Part shown: positions 1-8,979 of the stretch, in pieces
Numbering within the stretch: position 1 is the first letter of the stretch
How the letters are laid out: the number at the start of each line of letters is the position of its first letter
Assembly (NCBI GenBank): GCA_964468815.1
Contig: CAYXWN010000003.1
Span: forward strand, 1 to 64,000
Reading direction: 5' to 3'
Source: UMGS621 sp964468815
Lineage (GTDB): Bacteria; Bacillota; Clostridia; Christensenellales; Borkfalkiaceae
DNA length: 64,000 nt
Program-made: the position numbers and the translations under genes
The notes under the pieces: generated by a model
What the model was told of the DNA's origin: nothing
What the model saw: only the letters and a program-made list of their open reading frames with translations
Database searches by the model: none

Positions 1-54
1 GGCGAATTTATCGCCTTAATTGCCGACAAAATGCTGTTAGAGGAGAATTATTGA
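1..54 (+). CDS. C-terminal end of an unidentified gene cut by the window edge
   Basis: Frame 1 is open from the first base to a TGA at 52-54 and gives 17 residues ending LLEENY. An AT-rich non-coding stretch follows directly, which fits the end of a gene. The piece is too short to assign to a family, and it could be a chance open frame. Confidence 0.35.
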   Translation, partial: GEFIALIADKMLLEENY

Positions 55-690
55 AAATTTATTATGAAATTATTTTTCAAATAAAATAATGAGGGGAGAA
101 TAACTTATTTACCTATTTTTTAAGAGAGATTAATTAAAGTTAAATATTTAATAGGATAAAATAAAAATTGATAAAAACGAGTCGTTTTATATAAGAAGTC
201 CAAAAAATCGGGATTCTTATTTAATAAAAAACAGAAAACACATCCCCCCCCAATCGCGTTGCGAGTGGGGGCTCATATGTTTCATCACTCAATCTTCAAA
301 ATAGGCGAAGGCTTGCGACCGCAAGACTTCGCCTCTTTCCTTTAGTTTTTTTACACTCCGCGTGTAAAAACTAAGGGAAAGGAGGAAAAATAGAAAAATT
401 TGTTTTTCATTCATTTTATTTTTTCACTTTATTTTCTTTCCCATAGCCCCGCTCGCAAAGTGAGTAGGGACTATGGGAAAATGGGGGTAAAATGGAAAGA
501 AGGAAAGTGAAAAGTTGAAATTGAGAAACGAGAAATGAAGAAACGGAAAATTGAGAAACGGGAAATTGAGAAACGGGGAATGGAAAGACGGAAAATGAAA
601 AGTTGAAACGGAGAAACGGAACAGCGGTCAAAAGAAAATTAGAACTTGGATTTAACGTCCGAGTTCTTTTTCTTTGCCTCAAAATGGAAG
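55..690. other. Non-coding stretch with four hairpins and a purine-rich minisatellite
   Basis: No credible gene is seen. Imperfect hairpins lie at about 247-271 (C-rich/G-rich arms), 304-333 (14-bp arms, one mismatch), 339-377 (arms of TTTAGTTTTT type) and 437-480 (arms around CCCATAGCCC). From about 481 to 622 the plus strand is almost free of C and repeats a GAAATTGAGAAACGG-like unit several times with variation. An 88-codon open frame on the minus strand is only the translation of this repeat. Confidence 0.6.
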
Positions 691-707
691 TTTACAGAAA
701 CTTTACA
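691..707 (+). promoter_or_regulatory. Pho-box-like direct repeat upstream of pstS
   Basis: TTTACA occurs twice with an 11-bp period (691-696 and 702-707). This resembles the TT(A/T/C)ACA repeats bound by PhoP in Bacillus. A TATAAT lies at 751-756 with only a poor -35 (TTTGAT, 731-736, 14-bp spacer), as expected of an activator-dependent promoter. The phoP/phoR-like genes at the end of the same operon would make this autoregulatory. The regulator assignment is inferred. Confidence 0.6.
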
Positions 708-789
708 TAGTCCAAACGGAAAGGTGATAGTTTGATTTTTTTTAGTGAGGTATAATAAAAGCGCAAAATCAAAGAAGGAGAAAAATCAA

Positions 790-1731
790 ATGAAAAAACT
801 TTTAACAATTATACTTTCTTGTTTGCTCTTTATTACGGGGGCAGTAGGACTTGCCGCTTGCGGTGGTGGAGAAAAGAATATTACGGTAATCGCCCGTACG
901 GAAGGAAGCGGTACGCGTGAGGCTTTTGATAAAGTAGTCACTGACGGCAACGGGAATTATTTGCAAATGGAAGACGAAAACGGGAAAAAGATGCGCTTTA
1001 CTACCGACGCCGCAAGTTTGCAAGACAAAACGGGAAACGTTATGAGTACAGTTACCACGGATAAAAATGCAATCGGCTATATTTCACTTGGTTCTGTAAA
1101 CGAAACGATTAAAGTCGTATCGGTAAACGGGGTTATGCCTTCGGCGGAAACGGTGCTGAACGGTACTTATAAAATCCAAAGACCGTTCGTAGTCATGACG
1201 AGTGCTACTGTTGCACTTACCGACGCTGCGGCAGATTTCTTACTCTACTTAAAGAGCACCGCCTCTCAAGCGCATGCCGAGAATGCCGGGGTAATCTATC
1301 TTGCAGATCCCGTTCAAAGAGCGAACGAAGGCGAGGCTGAAATTGCCGTTGAAGAATATGCGGTAAAACCGACGTTCCCTGCCGGGAATAAAATAGTGAT
1401 AAACGGTTCTACTTCTATGGAGCAATTTATCAAAAACGCAATGGAGAATTACGCTGCGCTTTACGGGAAAAGCGCAGACGAAATTTTTATGCTTGAATTG
1501 CAAAGTTCGTCGGTAGGAAAAACAAAAGTTTTATCGGATAAAACGGGAAACGTAATAGGGCTTTCGTCGGCGAGCGTAAAAGAAGACGGCATCAACAGTT
1601 TTAACGTATGCCTTGACGCGGTAGCGGTTATCGTAAACAAAGAGAATCAAACGGTAAACGATCTTAGCCTTTCGCAACTTTACGATATCTATACGGGAAA
1701 AATTACTAAGTTTAGTCAATTGGCAAAATAA
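790..1731 (+). CDS. pstS: Phosphate-binding lipoprotein PstS, permuted domain order
   Basis: Periplasm-side phosphate receptor of the Pst ABC transporter, anchored to the membrane by lipid. The start at 790 is chosen because AGAAGGAG lies just upstream; an in-frame ATG at 745 has no such site. The 313-residue product starts with a signal peptide and lipobox LAAC (Cys24). The mature part begins with the block that is normally in the second half of PstS (EGSGTREAF, residues 38-46; GYISLGS near 93-99). It ends with the blocks that normally come first (INGSTSMEQF, AVAVIVNKEN, LYDIYTGKIT). This order is a circular permutation relative to classical PstS; I recall the same order in other clostridial PstS proteins. 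First gene of the pst-pho operon. Confidence 0.93.
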   Translation: MKKLLTIILSCLLFITGAVGLAACGGGEKNITVIARTEGSGTREAFDKVVTDGNGNYLQMEDENGKKMRFTTDAASLQDKTGNVMSTVTTDKNAIGYISLGSVNETIKVVSVNGVMPSAETVLNGTYKIQRPFVVMTSATVALTDAAADFLLYLKSTASQAHAENAGVIYLADPVQRANEGEAEIAVEEYAVKPTFPAGNKIVINGSTSMEQFIKNAMENYAALYGKSADEIFMLELQSSSVGKTKVLSDKTGNVIGLSSASVKEDGINSFNVCLDAVAVIVNKENQTVNDLSLSQLYDIYTGKITKFSQLAK

Positions 1732-1732
1732 T

Positions 1733-3574
1733 ATGAATATTACCAAATTTAAGGAAAAAGTAGGCAAAACGATATTTACGGTCGCGGCGATTATATGCAT
1801 AATCGCCGTTGCCGCTATTTTCGTTTTTATGTTGATTAAAAGTTTGCCTGCGTTTAGTAAAATAGGCTTTTTCAACTTTCTTTTCGGCGATCAATGGGCT
1901 CCCGATCGGCTTGATAAGTTCGATACCGTCAATCTTTCCGGATCGTACGGCATATTTAAAATGATTATCGGAACGATTGCGGCAACGCTCGGCGCGTTGT
2001 TAATCGGGGGGACGCTCGGTTACTTTACTTCCGTTTTTATCGTTTTTTATTGTCCTAAAAAGATTAAAAAAATTTTTTCGTCCATGATTCATTTGCTTGC
2101 CGGTATTCCGTCGGTAGTTTACGGTTTTTTCGGTATCGTATTTCTATTGCCGTTACTTGCAAATTTTGCGCCGAACAACGGAACGGGGCTTTTGGCGACC
2201 TCGTTGATTTTGGGAATCATGATATTGCCGACCATAGTGTCGCTTTCAAAAACGAGTTTAGAAGCCGTTCCGACGTCGTATTATGAGGGCGCGCTTGCGC
2301 TTGGCGCAACTCATTCGCAAGCGATTTTCGGCACGGTTACAAAGGCTGCCCGTTCGGGAATTACCGCTTCCCTTGTTTTGGGAATAGGCAGAGCAATGGG
2401 AGAAACAATGGCGGTCGTAATGGTTGCCGGCAATTCGGTTGCTTATCCGAATACGTTGTTTAACAGTTTTAGAGTATTAACCGCAAATATCGTGTTGGAA
2501 ATGGGGTATGCGGGCGACGTGCAACAAGGGGCTCTTGTCGCAACGGGCGTTATATTGCTTGCCTTCGCTTTTATCGTCAACTTGATATTCGGTGAGATTT
2601 CAAAAAGGGTAGTAAGAAAGACAGCCGACGGGAATGGTCTATTTGAAAAATTGTTTAAGAGAAAGGACCGTTCGTCGAAAAATACGCCGTTTACTAAAAT
2701 GAAAGATGCGTTTTACGCTTTTCGGTATAAAATTAAAACTGCTAATATAGGTGCGTGCTCCGCAGTTGTTTCCGGCGCTTTTGCCGGCGTCGTTTTGTTG
2801 TTGGTGATAGGGTTTATATTCGTGAAAGGCGCTCCGCATTTGTTTTCCAACCCACATTTGTTATTCGGTTCGTACGAGTTTAACAGTAAGGATATTACGC
2901 TGTTTCCGGCGATTGTAACGACGCTGATGTCCGTCGTATTAAGCCTTTTCATTGCTGTACCTATCGGCATTGGCACGGCGATCTTTTTGAACGAATACGC
3001 CAAGAAAAATAATTTCTTTATCAAAACAATTCGTGGTGCGATCGACCTGCTGAACGGCGTTCCCTCAATCGTTTACGGACTTTTCGGCATGATTACTTTC
3101 GTTCCGTTAATAAGCGGAAGCAGTTCTGTTTTGGCAGGTTCTCTTACGATAAGCATTATGCTTTTGCCGACCATTGTTCGCTCTACCGAAGAAAGTCTGA
3201 AATCGGTACAAGACAGTTTACGAGAGGGAAGTCTTGCACTCGGTGCAGGCAAGTTACGTACGATATTCAAAATCGTATTACCGTCCGCGCTCCCCGGGAT
3301 TATGAGCGCGATAATATTGAGTATAGGAAGAGTGATATCGGAATCCGCTCCGTTTATTTACACAATGGGTTCTGTAATATCGGCAACGCCGACGAGTTAT
3401 TTGGATAGCAACGCAACGCTTGCGGTTGCGCTTTATCAATTATCGGGCGAGGGGTGGTACATAAACGAAGCGTACGCTACTGCGGTGGTGTTGATCGTTT
3501 TGGTGCTTGGATTGAATTTGTTCGCAGAATTTGCGGCGGGACGATTAAACAAAAGATTGAAAGGAGATAAATAA
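1733..3574 (+). CDS. pstCA: Fused phosphate permease PstC-PstA
   Basis: Both membrane permease subunits of the phosphate ABC transporter in one 613-residue chain. Residues 1 to about 285 are PstC-like. Residues about 330-613 are PstA-like and start again with a membrane segment. Each half carries its own EAA-type loop (EGALALGATHSQAIF and EGSLALGAGKLRTIF), the site that contacts PstB. A charged linker (about 290-330) joins the halves. In most bacteria these are two genes. There is one base between the pstS stop and this ATG, and the stop overlaps the pstB start (TAATG), so translation is probably coupled. Confidence 0.93.
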   Translation: MNITKFKEKVGKTIFTVAAIICIIAVAAIFVFMLIKSLPAFSKIGFFNFLFGDQWAPDRLDKFDTVNLSGSYGIFKMIIGTIAATLGALLIGGTLGYFTSVFIVFYCPKKIKKIFSSMIHLLAGIPSVVYGFFGIVFLLPLLANFAPNNGTGLLATSLILGIMILPTIVSLSKTSLEAVPTSYYEGALALGATHSQAIFGTVTKAARSGITASLVLGIGRAMGETMAVVMVAGNSVAYPNTLFNSFRVLTANIVLEMGYAGDVQQGALVATGVILLAFAFIVNLIFGEISKRVVRKTADGNGLFEKLFKRKDRSSKNTPFTKMKDAFYAFRYKIKTANIGACSAVVSGAFAGVVLLLVIGFIFVKGAPHLFSNPHLLFGSYEFNSKDITLFPAIVTTLMSVVLSLFIAVPIGIGTAIFLNEYAKKNNFFIKTIRGAIDLLNGVPSIVYGLFGMITFVPLISGSSSVLAGSLTISIMLLPTIVRSTEESLKSVQDSLREGSLALGAGKLRTIFKIVLPSALPGIMSAIILSIGRVISESAPFIYTMGSVISATPTSYLDSNATLAVALYQLSGEGWYINEAYATAVVLIVLVLGLNLFAEFAAGRLNKRLKGDK

Positions 3575-4350
3575 TGAAAAAAAAGGAGCGAAACGAATAC
3601 GGGCAAAATATTTCCGTCAAAAACGCTAACCTTTGGTACGGAGATTTTCAAGCGATTAAAAATATCGGCGTAGAAATCCCCGAAAAAAAGGTGACGGCAT
3701 TTATCGGACCGTCCGGTTGCGGTAAATCCACTTTTTTGAAGTGCTTTAATCGCATGAACGATTTGGTTGACGGGTGTAAAATAGAAGGCGAATTTTACGT
3801 CGGCAAAACGGATATTTACGGCAAAATCGACGTGAACGAACTGCGCAAAAACGTCGGCATGGTATTCCAAAAGCCTAATCCGTTCCCTATGAGCGTATAT
3901 GATAATATTGCATACGGACCGAGAACGTTTGGTGTTACCAAGCACGCGGATTTAGATGAAATCGTAGAAAAATCACTGCGTCAAGCGGCTATGTGGGACG
4001 AATTGAAAGACAGATTAAACAAATCGGCGTTAGGGCTTTCAGGCGGTCAACAACAAAGACTTTGTATTGCTCGCTCTCTTGCGGCAAATCCCAAAGTGCT
4101 TTTAATGGACGAGCCGACGAGCGCGCTCGATCCTATTTCAACGGGTAAAATTGAAGAGTTGATGGAAGAACTGAAAAAAGAAATTACCATTGTTATCGTA
4201 ACGCACAATATGCAACAAGCAACCCGTATCGCAGATAAAACGGCGTTCTTTCTTTTGGGCGAACTCGTGGAATACGGTAACACCGACGATATCTTCACTT
4301 CACCGAAAGATGAACGAACCGAACGCTATATTACGGGAAGATTCGGTTAA
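3574..4350 (+). CDS. pstB: Phosphate ABC transporter ATPase PstB
   Basis: Cytoplasmic ATPase that powers phosphate uptake through the fused PstCA channel. The 258-residue sequence has Walker A GPSGCGKS (residues 45-52), the Q-loop region FQKPNPFPMSVYDN typical of PstB, the signature LSGGQQQR and Walker B VLLMDEPTSALDP, at the family's usual length. An AAGGAG site at 3561-3566 precedes the ATG, which shares one base with the pstCA stop. Confidence 0.97.
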   Translation: MKKKERNEYGQNISVKNANLWYGDFQAIKNIGVEIPEKKVTAFIGPSGCGKSTFLKCFNRMNDLVDGCKIEGEFYVGKTDIYGKIDVNELRKNVGMVFQKPNPFPMSVYDNIAYGPRTFGVTKHADLDEIVEKSLRQAAMWDELKDRLNKSALGLSGGQQQRLCIARSLAANPKVLLMDEPTSALDPISTGKIEELMEELKKEITIVIVTHNMQQATRIADKTAFFLLGELVEYGNTDDIFTSPKDERTERYITGRFG

Positions 4351-4408
4351 TGCCGAGTATGTTATTGATTTTTTTGAAAAGAAAAGTTATAATGAAGGAG
4401 TAAATATA

Positions 4409-5062
4409 ATGTCAATCAGAAAGATATTTGAAGAAGAACTTGCCTCGTTAAAGACGGAACTTGTGGAAATGTGCCGTTTAACGGAGCAAATGATAGAAAG
4501 CGCAATCACTGCACTGGTTAACCGCGACAGAGAACTTGGGAAAAGTATCGGACAAACGGACAAGCGCGTGGACGAATACGAAATGGATATTGAAAAAAAG
4601 TGTATGCGGATTCTCTTAAAGCAACAGCCCGTCGCAAAAGATTTTCGCGAAGTTTCCACCGCTTTGAAAATGATAACGGATATTGAACGCTTTGGCGACC
4701 AAGCAAGCGATATTGGCGATTTGGTTTATACAATGCCGGGCGAAAAATATATCAAAAAGTTAAATCATATCACCGCTATGGGCAATCTTGCCGTGAAAAT
4801 GGTTAGAGAAAGCGTAAATTCGTTTATCAATAATAACGAAAGTTTAGCGGACGAAGTAATGAAACTCGACGACGAAATGGACGAATTGTTTTTGACGGTA
4901 AAGAACGAACTGATTGAACTTATTAAAAAAGACGGAAAAAACGGTGACCAAGCAATCGAACTGATGATGGTCGCAAAGTATTTGGAACGGATCGGCGATC
5001 ATGCGGTCAACGTTGCGGAATGGACGAAATACTACGAAACGGGAGTACACGTAAAGGTATAA
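4409..5062 (+). CDS. phoU: Phosphate signalling protein PhoU
   Basis: Cytoplasmic helical-bundle regulator that links Pst transport to the PhoR kinase. The ATG at 4409 follows GAAGGAG and gives 217 residues, the normal PhoU length; the longer frame from 4310 overlaps pstB and is rejected. The two PhoU repeats are visible, with metal-site-like ExxxD motifs in DIERFGDQASDIGD and YLERIGDHAVNVAEW. It lies between pstB and the two-component genes, and its stop overlaps the next start (TAATG). Confidence 0.95.
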   Translation: MSIRKIFEEELASLKTELVEMCRLTEQMIESAITALVNRDRELGKSIGQTDKRVDEYEMDIEKKCMRILLKQQPVAKDFREVSTALKMITDIERFGDQASDIGDLVYTMPGEKYIKKLNHITAMGNLAVKMVRESVNSFINNNESLADEVMKLDDEMDELFLTVKNELIELIKKDGKNGDQAIELMMVAKYLERIGDHAVNVAEWTKYYETGVHVKV

Positions 5063-5727
5063 TGAAAGAACTTATTTACATCGTAGAAGACGATGAAGGA
5101 ATGCAAGAAGTTTACGAAGGCGCTTTTGAAGAAACTTACGAAACGAAAATCTTTGAAAACGGCAAGGACTTTTTCGACGTGTTTAGCGTAAAAAAGCCCG
5201 ATCTTGTAATCCTCGATATTATGCTTCCTATTATGGACGGTTTCACGATTTTAACGAAAATCCGCGAAACGGACGAAAAAATTCCCGTGATTTGCGTCAG
5301 CGCAAAGTCGGACGAAATCAGTTTCGTGAAAGGCTTAAATAAGGGCGCGGACGATTATATGGCAAAACCTTTTTCCGTTTTGGAACTTTTGGCGCGCGTG
5401 AAAACCAATTTGCGCCGTGCAAAACTTTACGTAACGAGCGCTGACGGATTTTTGATTGATAACAACGTTTACAAGGCGTTTTATAACGACAAGGATTTGG
5501 GACTTACGTTAAAAGAGTTTAAGTTGCTGAAAATCTTGATCGGGAAAGCCGGTGTAACCGTAGAACGGGAAGAATTGTTCCGCGACGTTTGGGGAGAAGA
5601 TTATATGGGCGAAACGAGAACGCTCGATATGCACGTGGCGAGTTTGCGCGAAAAAATACGAGAAGCGGGAGGAAAAGACTGTATCGTTACCGTGCGCAGT
5701 ATCGGATACAGATTTGAAAATAAGTAA
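5062..5727 (+). CDS. phoP: PhoP/PhoB-type response regulator
   Basis: OmpR-family transcription factor of 221 residues. The N-terminal receiver has the acidic pair D10-D11, phospho-acceptor Asp52 in LVILDIMLPIMDG, and Lys in MAKPF. The C-terminal winged helix ends in TLDMHVASLREKI and TVRSIGYRFE. The start is the ATG overlapping the phoU stop; the upstream in-frame GTG/ATG options lie inside phoU. Its place between phoU and a histidine kinase supports a phosphate-starvation role, but the symbol is by context. Confidence 0.9.
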   Translation: MKELIYIVEDDEGMQEVYEGAFEETYETKIFENGKDFFDVFSVKKPDLVILDIMLPIMDGFTILTKIRETDEKIPVICVSAKSDEISFVKGLNKGADDYMAKPFSVLELLARVKTNLRRAKLYVTSADGFLIDNNVYKAFYNDKDLGLTLKEFKLLKILIGKAGVTVEREELFRDVWGEDYMGETRTLDMHVASLREKIREAGGKDCIVTVRSIGYRFENK

Positions 5728-7431
5728 ATGAAAAAGAAAACGCTGTTACAAATCCTTTCGCTTACCTTTATTTCCGTTCTCGTGATGTTTGTTTTCGGTA
5801 TCGTTGCCGTCAACGTAAACGCAAAAGAGATGATGAAAGAAAGACTTCAAGAAGAAGTAGAACTTGCTTGTGCTCTCGTTCAAACGGAAGAGGATTTTTC
5901 GGCATTTGCAAGATATAGTAACGACGATGCTTTCCGTGTAACCATTATGGATTTAGACGGCGAAGTGCTTTTTGAAAGCGATACGAAATCTCCGCTTGAA
6001 AACCATTTTGACCGAGAAGAAATACAAAACGCCTTAAACGGAAAAACGGAAACGGTGGAGAGGTATTCCGAAACGTTCGGTTGCGATATGACTTACTACG
6101 CGTTAAAGACAGAACTTTCAGACGGAACGGGAATTATTTTGCGCTTAGCCGTGAAAAGCAGTCAAATCAACGGGTATTTGGGCGTGGCTCTCCCTATTTT
6201 AATTGTCGTTTTAATCGCTTGTTTGGCTTTCTCTATCGTAATTTCAAGAGTGCTTTCTAATAAAATATCGGGTAAAATTACCGAGGTCGGCGACAGTTTG
6301 AAAAGTTTAAACGCAGGGAATTATATCCCTATCAAAACGGATTCGGGCGAGTCGGAATTATATTCCGTACTCAACGAAATTAACGAATTAAACGCAAATA
6401 CGCACACGCATATTCAAAGAGTTCAAGAAGAGCACCGTAAATTGAATACCGTGCTTGAAAACGTTTCGCAAGGAATCGTCGCCATTGATAAAGATAAAAA
6501 GATTATTTTTGCAAACAAAAGTCTTTCTACTATTTTTGATTCTACCGAAAACGTTACGGGCAAAGATTTTATTTATTTGATCGATGATTTATCCCTTTGC
6601 GAAAAGATTGTTCGTCATCTTGGAGAAAACTACGTTTCCGAATACACCTACAAAGGCAAGGACTTGTCCGTTGTGATAAGAAAGGTGGAAGACGGTAATC
6701 AAGACGATAACGTGTATTCTATCGTAATTATTACGGATATTACGAGCGAAAAGGCGATGGCGAAGCAAAAGAGCGACTTTTTCGCCAACGCTTCGCACGA
6801 ATTAAAAACGCCCGTCGCAGTTATGCAAGGGTTATCGGAATTGTTGCTCGCAAAAGAAACGCTAGACGACGGCTCTAAAAAGCAAGTTGAGCGGATTCAC
6901 AAAGAAAGTTTGCGCCTTGCTTCGCTTATTTCGGATATGTTGAAATTAAGCAAACTCGAAAACGGAGAAGAAATCGGTGTTGCCCTTTCGCCTGTTGACG
7001 TAAGGGGTGTCGCGGACGAAGTATCGTTAGAACTTGCTTCTGAATTAAAGAAGAAAAATATCACAATAGAAATCGTAGGCGAGGGAACGGTGTTGGCGGA
7101 TAACAAAAAGATTTTTGAAGTGGTGGAAAATCTTTGTTCAAACGCCATTCATTACAACGTTGAAAACGGTAAAATTGCGATCGAAATAAGCGAGAATGAC
7201 AAAAACACGGAAATAGCCGTATCCGATACGGGGATCGGTATCGAAAAAGAGCATTTGCCGCGACTTTGCGAACGTTTTTATCGCGTGGATCAATCTCGTT
7301 CTAAAAAAACGGGAGGAACGGGATTAGGTCTTGCTATCGTAAAGCACATTTGTGCGCTGTATAACGCCGAACTTTCTATTAAAAGCGAAATCGGAGAGGG
7401 GACGACGGTTAACGTCGCCTTTCCGAAATAA
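5728..7431 (+). CDS. phoR: PhoR-like sensor histidine kinase
   Basis: Membrane sensor kinase of 567 residues that would phosphorylate the regulator encoded just before it. Order seen: N-terminal membrane segment, extracytoplasmic sensor (about 30-150), second membrane segment (about 151-175), HAMP, PAS (about 235-345), HisKA with phosphorylated His in FANASHELKTPVAV, and HATPase with N box, DTGIGI and GTGLGLAIV. The ATG follows the phoP stop directly. The HAMP-PAS-HisKA layout matches PhoR of low-GC Gram-positives. Confidence 0.92.
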   Translation: MKKKTLLQILSLTFISVLVMFVFGIVAVNVNAKEMMKERLQEEVELACALVQTEEDFSAFARYSNDDAFRVTIMDLDGEVLFESDTKSPLENHFDREEIQNALNGKTETVERYSETFGCDMTYYALKTELSDGTGIILRLAVKSSQINGYLGVALPILIVVLIACLAFSIVISRVLSNKISGKITEVGDSLKSLNAGNYIPIKTDSGESELYSVLNEINELNANTHTHIQRVQEEHRKLNTVLENVSQGIVAIDKDKKIIFANKSLSTIFDSTENVTGKDFIYLIDDLSLCEKIVRHLGENYVSEYTYKGKDLSVVIRKVEDGNQDDNVYSIVIITDITSEKAMAKQKSDFFANASHELKTPVAVMQGLSELLLAKETLDDGSKKQVERIHKESLRLASLISDMLKLSKLENGEEIGVALSPVDVRGVADEVSLELASELKKKNITIEIVGEGTVLADNKKIFEVVENLCSNAIHYNVENGKIAIEISENDKNTEIAVSDTGIGIEKEHLPRLCERFYRVDQSRSKKTGGTGLGLAIVKHICALYNAELSIKSEIGEGTTVNVAFPK

Positions 7432-7440
7432 GGAGCGATT

Positions 7441-8322
7441 ATGTGGGCTTTGGCGGCGGTGTTGTCTTCTGTGTTTGCAGGAGCGACGGCAATCCTTTCT
7501 AAATGCGGAATCAAAAACGTTCCGTCCAATCTCGCAACGGCATTGCGTACGGTTGTCGTGTTGGTGTTTGCGTGGGCGATCGTTTTTATTACAGGCGCGT
7601 ATCGCACGCTTGGCGATATAAGCACTCGTTCGATCGTGTTTCTCGTCCTTTCGGGCGTCGCTACGGGAGCGAGTTGGCTTTGTTACTTTAAGGCGTTATC
7701 GCTGGGAGAAGTTTCCAAAGTGGCGGCGGCGGATAAGTCGAGCGTCGTTTTATCCGTACTATTCGCTCTTGCAATTTTCCCCGAAGAACGAAACGGCTGG
7801 TGGATAAAATTATTGTGTCTTTGCGCGATTGCCGTCGGCACGTATTTGATGACGGATATCAAGCGCGCGGACGTCAACCGCGAGGAACAAAAGACCAAGG
7901 CAACTTGGTTGTTATTCGCTTTTTTGTCTGCCGTTTTCGCCGCGTTTACGTCCGTTCTTTCTAAAATCGGAATCGAGAACGTAAACTCCAACGCCGCTAC
8001 GGCGATCCGAACGGGCGTCGTCCTTATTATGGCGTGGCTAATCGTGTTTTTCAAAAAGGAAACCAAAGCTTTCAAAGAGATTCAAAAAAAGGACGTCTTA
8101 TTTCTCGTTTTATCGGGTATTTCGACGGGGGCGTCGTGGCTATTCTATTATTATGCGATTCAGCAGGGGCAAGTTTCCGTCGTTGTCCCCATTGATAAAT
8201 TAAGCATTTTAATCACGGTGATTTTTTCGGCGGTGATATTCAAAGAAAAGTTATCCCCAAAATCGTGGTTGGGCTTGGCGTTATTAGTGACGGGGACGGT
8301 TTTAATGGCAGTATTGACGTAA
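7441..8322 (+). CDS. EamA-family (DMT) transporter
   Basis: Inner-membrane protein of 293 residues with about ten hydrophobic segments. It consists of two EamA repeats, seen as the near-identical starts SVFAGATAILSKCGIKNV and AVFAAFTSVLSKIGIENV and the matching ends LVLSGVATGASWLCYF and LVLSGISTGASWLFYY. An AAGGAG site sits before the ATG, 9 bp after phoR, so it probably belongs to the same transcript. The substrate cannot be read from sequence; members export metabolites or amino acids. Confidence 0.88.
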   Translation: MWALAAVLSSVFAGATAILSKCGIKNVPSNLATALRTVVVLVFAWAIVFITGAYRTLGDISTRSIVFLVLSGVATGASWLCYFKALSLGEVSKVAAADKSSVVLSVLFALAIFPEERNGWWIKLLCLCAIAVGTYLMTDIKRADVNREEQKTKATWLLFAFLSAVFAAFTSVLSKIGIENVNSNAATAIRTGVVLIMAWLIVFFKKETKAFKEIQKKDVLFLVLSGISTGASWLFYYYAIQQGQVSVVVPIDKLSILITVIFSAVIFKEKLSPKSWLGLALLVTGTVLMAVLT

Positions 8323-8328
8323 CGGGCT

Positions 8329-8436
8329 ATGAAACTTGCTAATCAAGAATACCAAGCAGATGTAAAAGTTTTTATTGTAGATCAAGAATATAAAGCAAAT
8401 ATTAAAATAATGAGAAAAAACTTTCCTGCTGTATAA
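8329..8436 (+). pseudogene. Short open frame with two 13-residue repeats, possible DUF6150 (septknot) remnant
   Basis: The 35-codon frame encodes a start and two copies of a 13-residue unit: QEYQADVKVFIVD and QEYKANIKI. The unit resembles the VYFVDSRYQADLK-type repeat that I associate with the DUF6150 proteins. Intact members have about seven units, so this would be a remnant or a very small protein. There is no clear ribosome binding site, and it follows the EamA stop by 6 bp. The family link is from memory and tentative. Confidence 0.4.
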
Positions 8437-8570
8437 CGTTTATATATCACTTAGCTTATATCTGATTGAAACGATAAGATATATAAGGCAAGAATTTTTT
8501 GTTGACGTATGCTTTTTTGTGATATAAAACGAAAAAGAAAAACAAAACGTTTGAACAGTAAAAATATACA

Positions 8571-8612
8571 TATTAAAAGGCGACGGAATTGATATTTTGT
8601 CGCCTTTTAATA
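8571..8612 (+). terminator. Hairpin with T-run after the pst-pho-EamA operon
   Basis: A perfect inverted repeat: arms TATTAAAAGGCGAC (8571-8584) and its complement (8599-8612). The T-rich arm end makes it a plausible intrinsic terminator for the operon to its left. Confidence 0.65.
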
Positions 8613-8797
8613 TTGAGTTGCGATTGGTTCAACTTAATCGTTAAATCGAAATAAAGTAAAAACGTCAAACTAAAAACAGTATAAACAACATTATGGAAGT
8701 CATAGAGTAACTTTTACGAAGGGGGGACGACATAAACGGGAAAATGCCGTATGAGATAGAACCTCAAAAGCATTAGGGGGAAGATTTTTGTAAACAA

Positions 8798-8835
8798 AAA
8801 ACCTAAACCAAACTTTATGCGTTTGATTTAGGTTT
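8798..8835 (-). terminator. Terminator of tRNA-Thr
   Basis: Arms at 8798-8812 and 8821-8835 pair with one wobble. On the minus strand the stem is followed by a T-run, placing a terminator directly after the tRNA 3' end. Confidence 0.75.
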
Positions 8836-8839
8836 TGTT

Positions 8840-8915
8840 TGGAGCTAATGACGAGACTCGAACTCGTGACCTGTTGATTACGAATCAACTGCTCTACCAA
8901 CTGAGCCACATTAGC
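8840..8915 (-). tRNA. tRNA-Thr (anticodon CGT), CCA encoded
   Basis: The minus strand folds as a 76-nt cloverleaf. The acceptor arm is GCTAATG paired with CATTAGC, and the D stem is GCTC/GAGC. The anticodon stem GTTGA/TCAAC encloses loop TTCGTAA (anticodon CGT, reading ACG), and the T stem ACGAG/CTCGT encloses TTCGAGT. The 3' end is discriminator T followed by an encoded CCA. Confidence 0.97.
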
Positions 8916-8950
8916 AACTCGCCGAGGGGATTTCCCCTCGAACAATATCT

Positions 8951-8979
8951 ATTTTACCACATTTATTTTAAAATGTCAA
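8951..8979 (-). promoter_or_regulatory. Promoter of tRNA-Thr
   Basis: On the minus strand TTGACA (8974-8979) and TAAAAT (8951-8956) are separated by exactly 17 bp. The promoter overlaps the last codons of the GDPD gene. A small perfect hairpin (about 8923-8940) lies between promoter and tRNA. Confidence 0.8.

Larger units (their letters stand above)
8323..8839. other. Non-coding stretch between the EamA gene and the tRNA
   Basis: It holds a 35-codon fragment (8329-8436) and two terminator hairpins (8571-8612 and 8798-8835), annotated separately. The remainder is AT-rich with no credible gene. Confidence 0.6.

Noticed and set aside
416..682. 88-codon open frame on the minus strand rich in FPVSQF repeats
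   Set aside because: It is the translation of the purine-rich minisatellite; it has no ribosome site or family resemblance.
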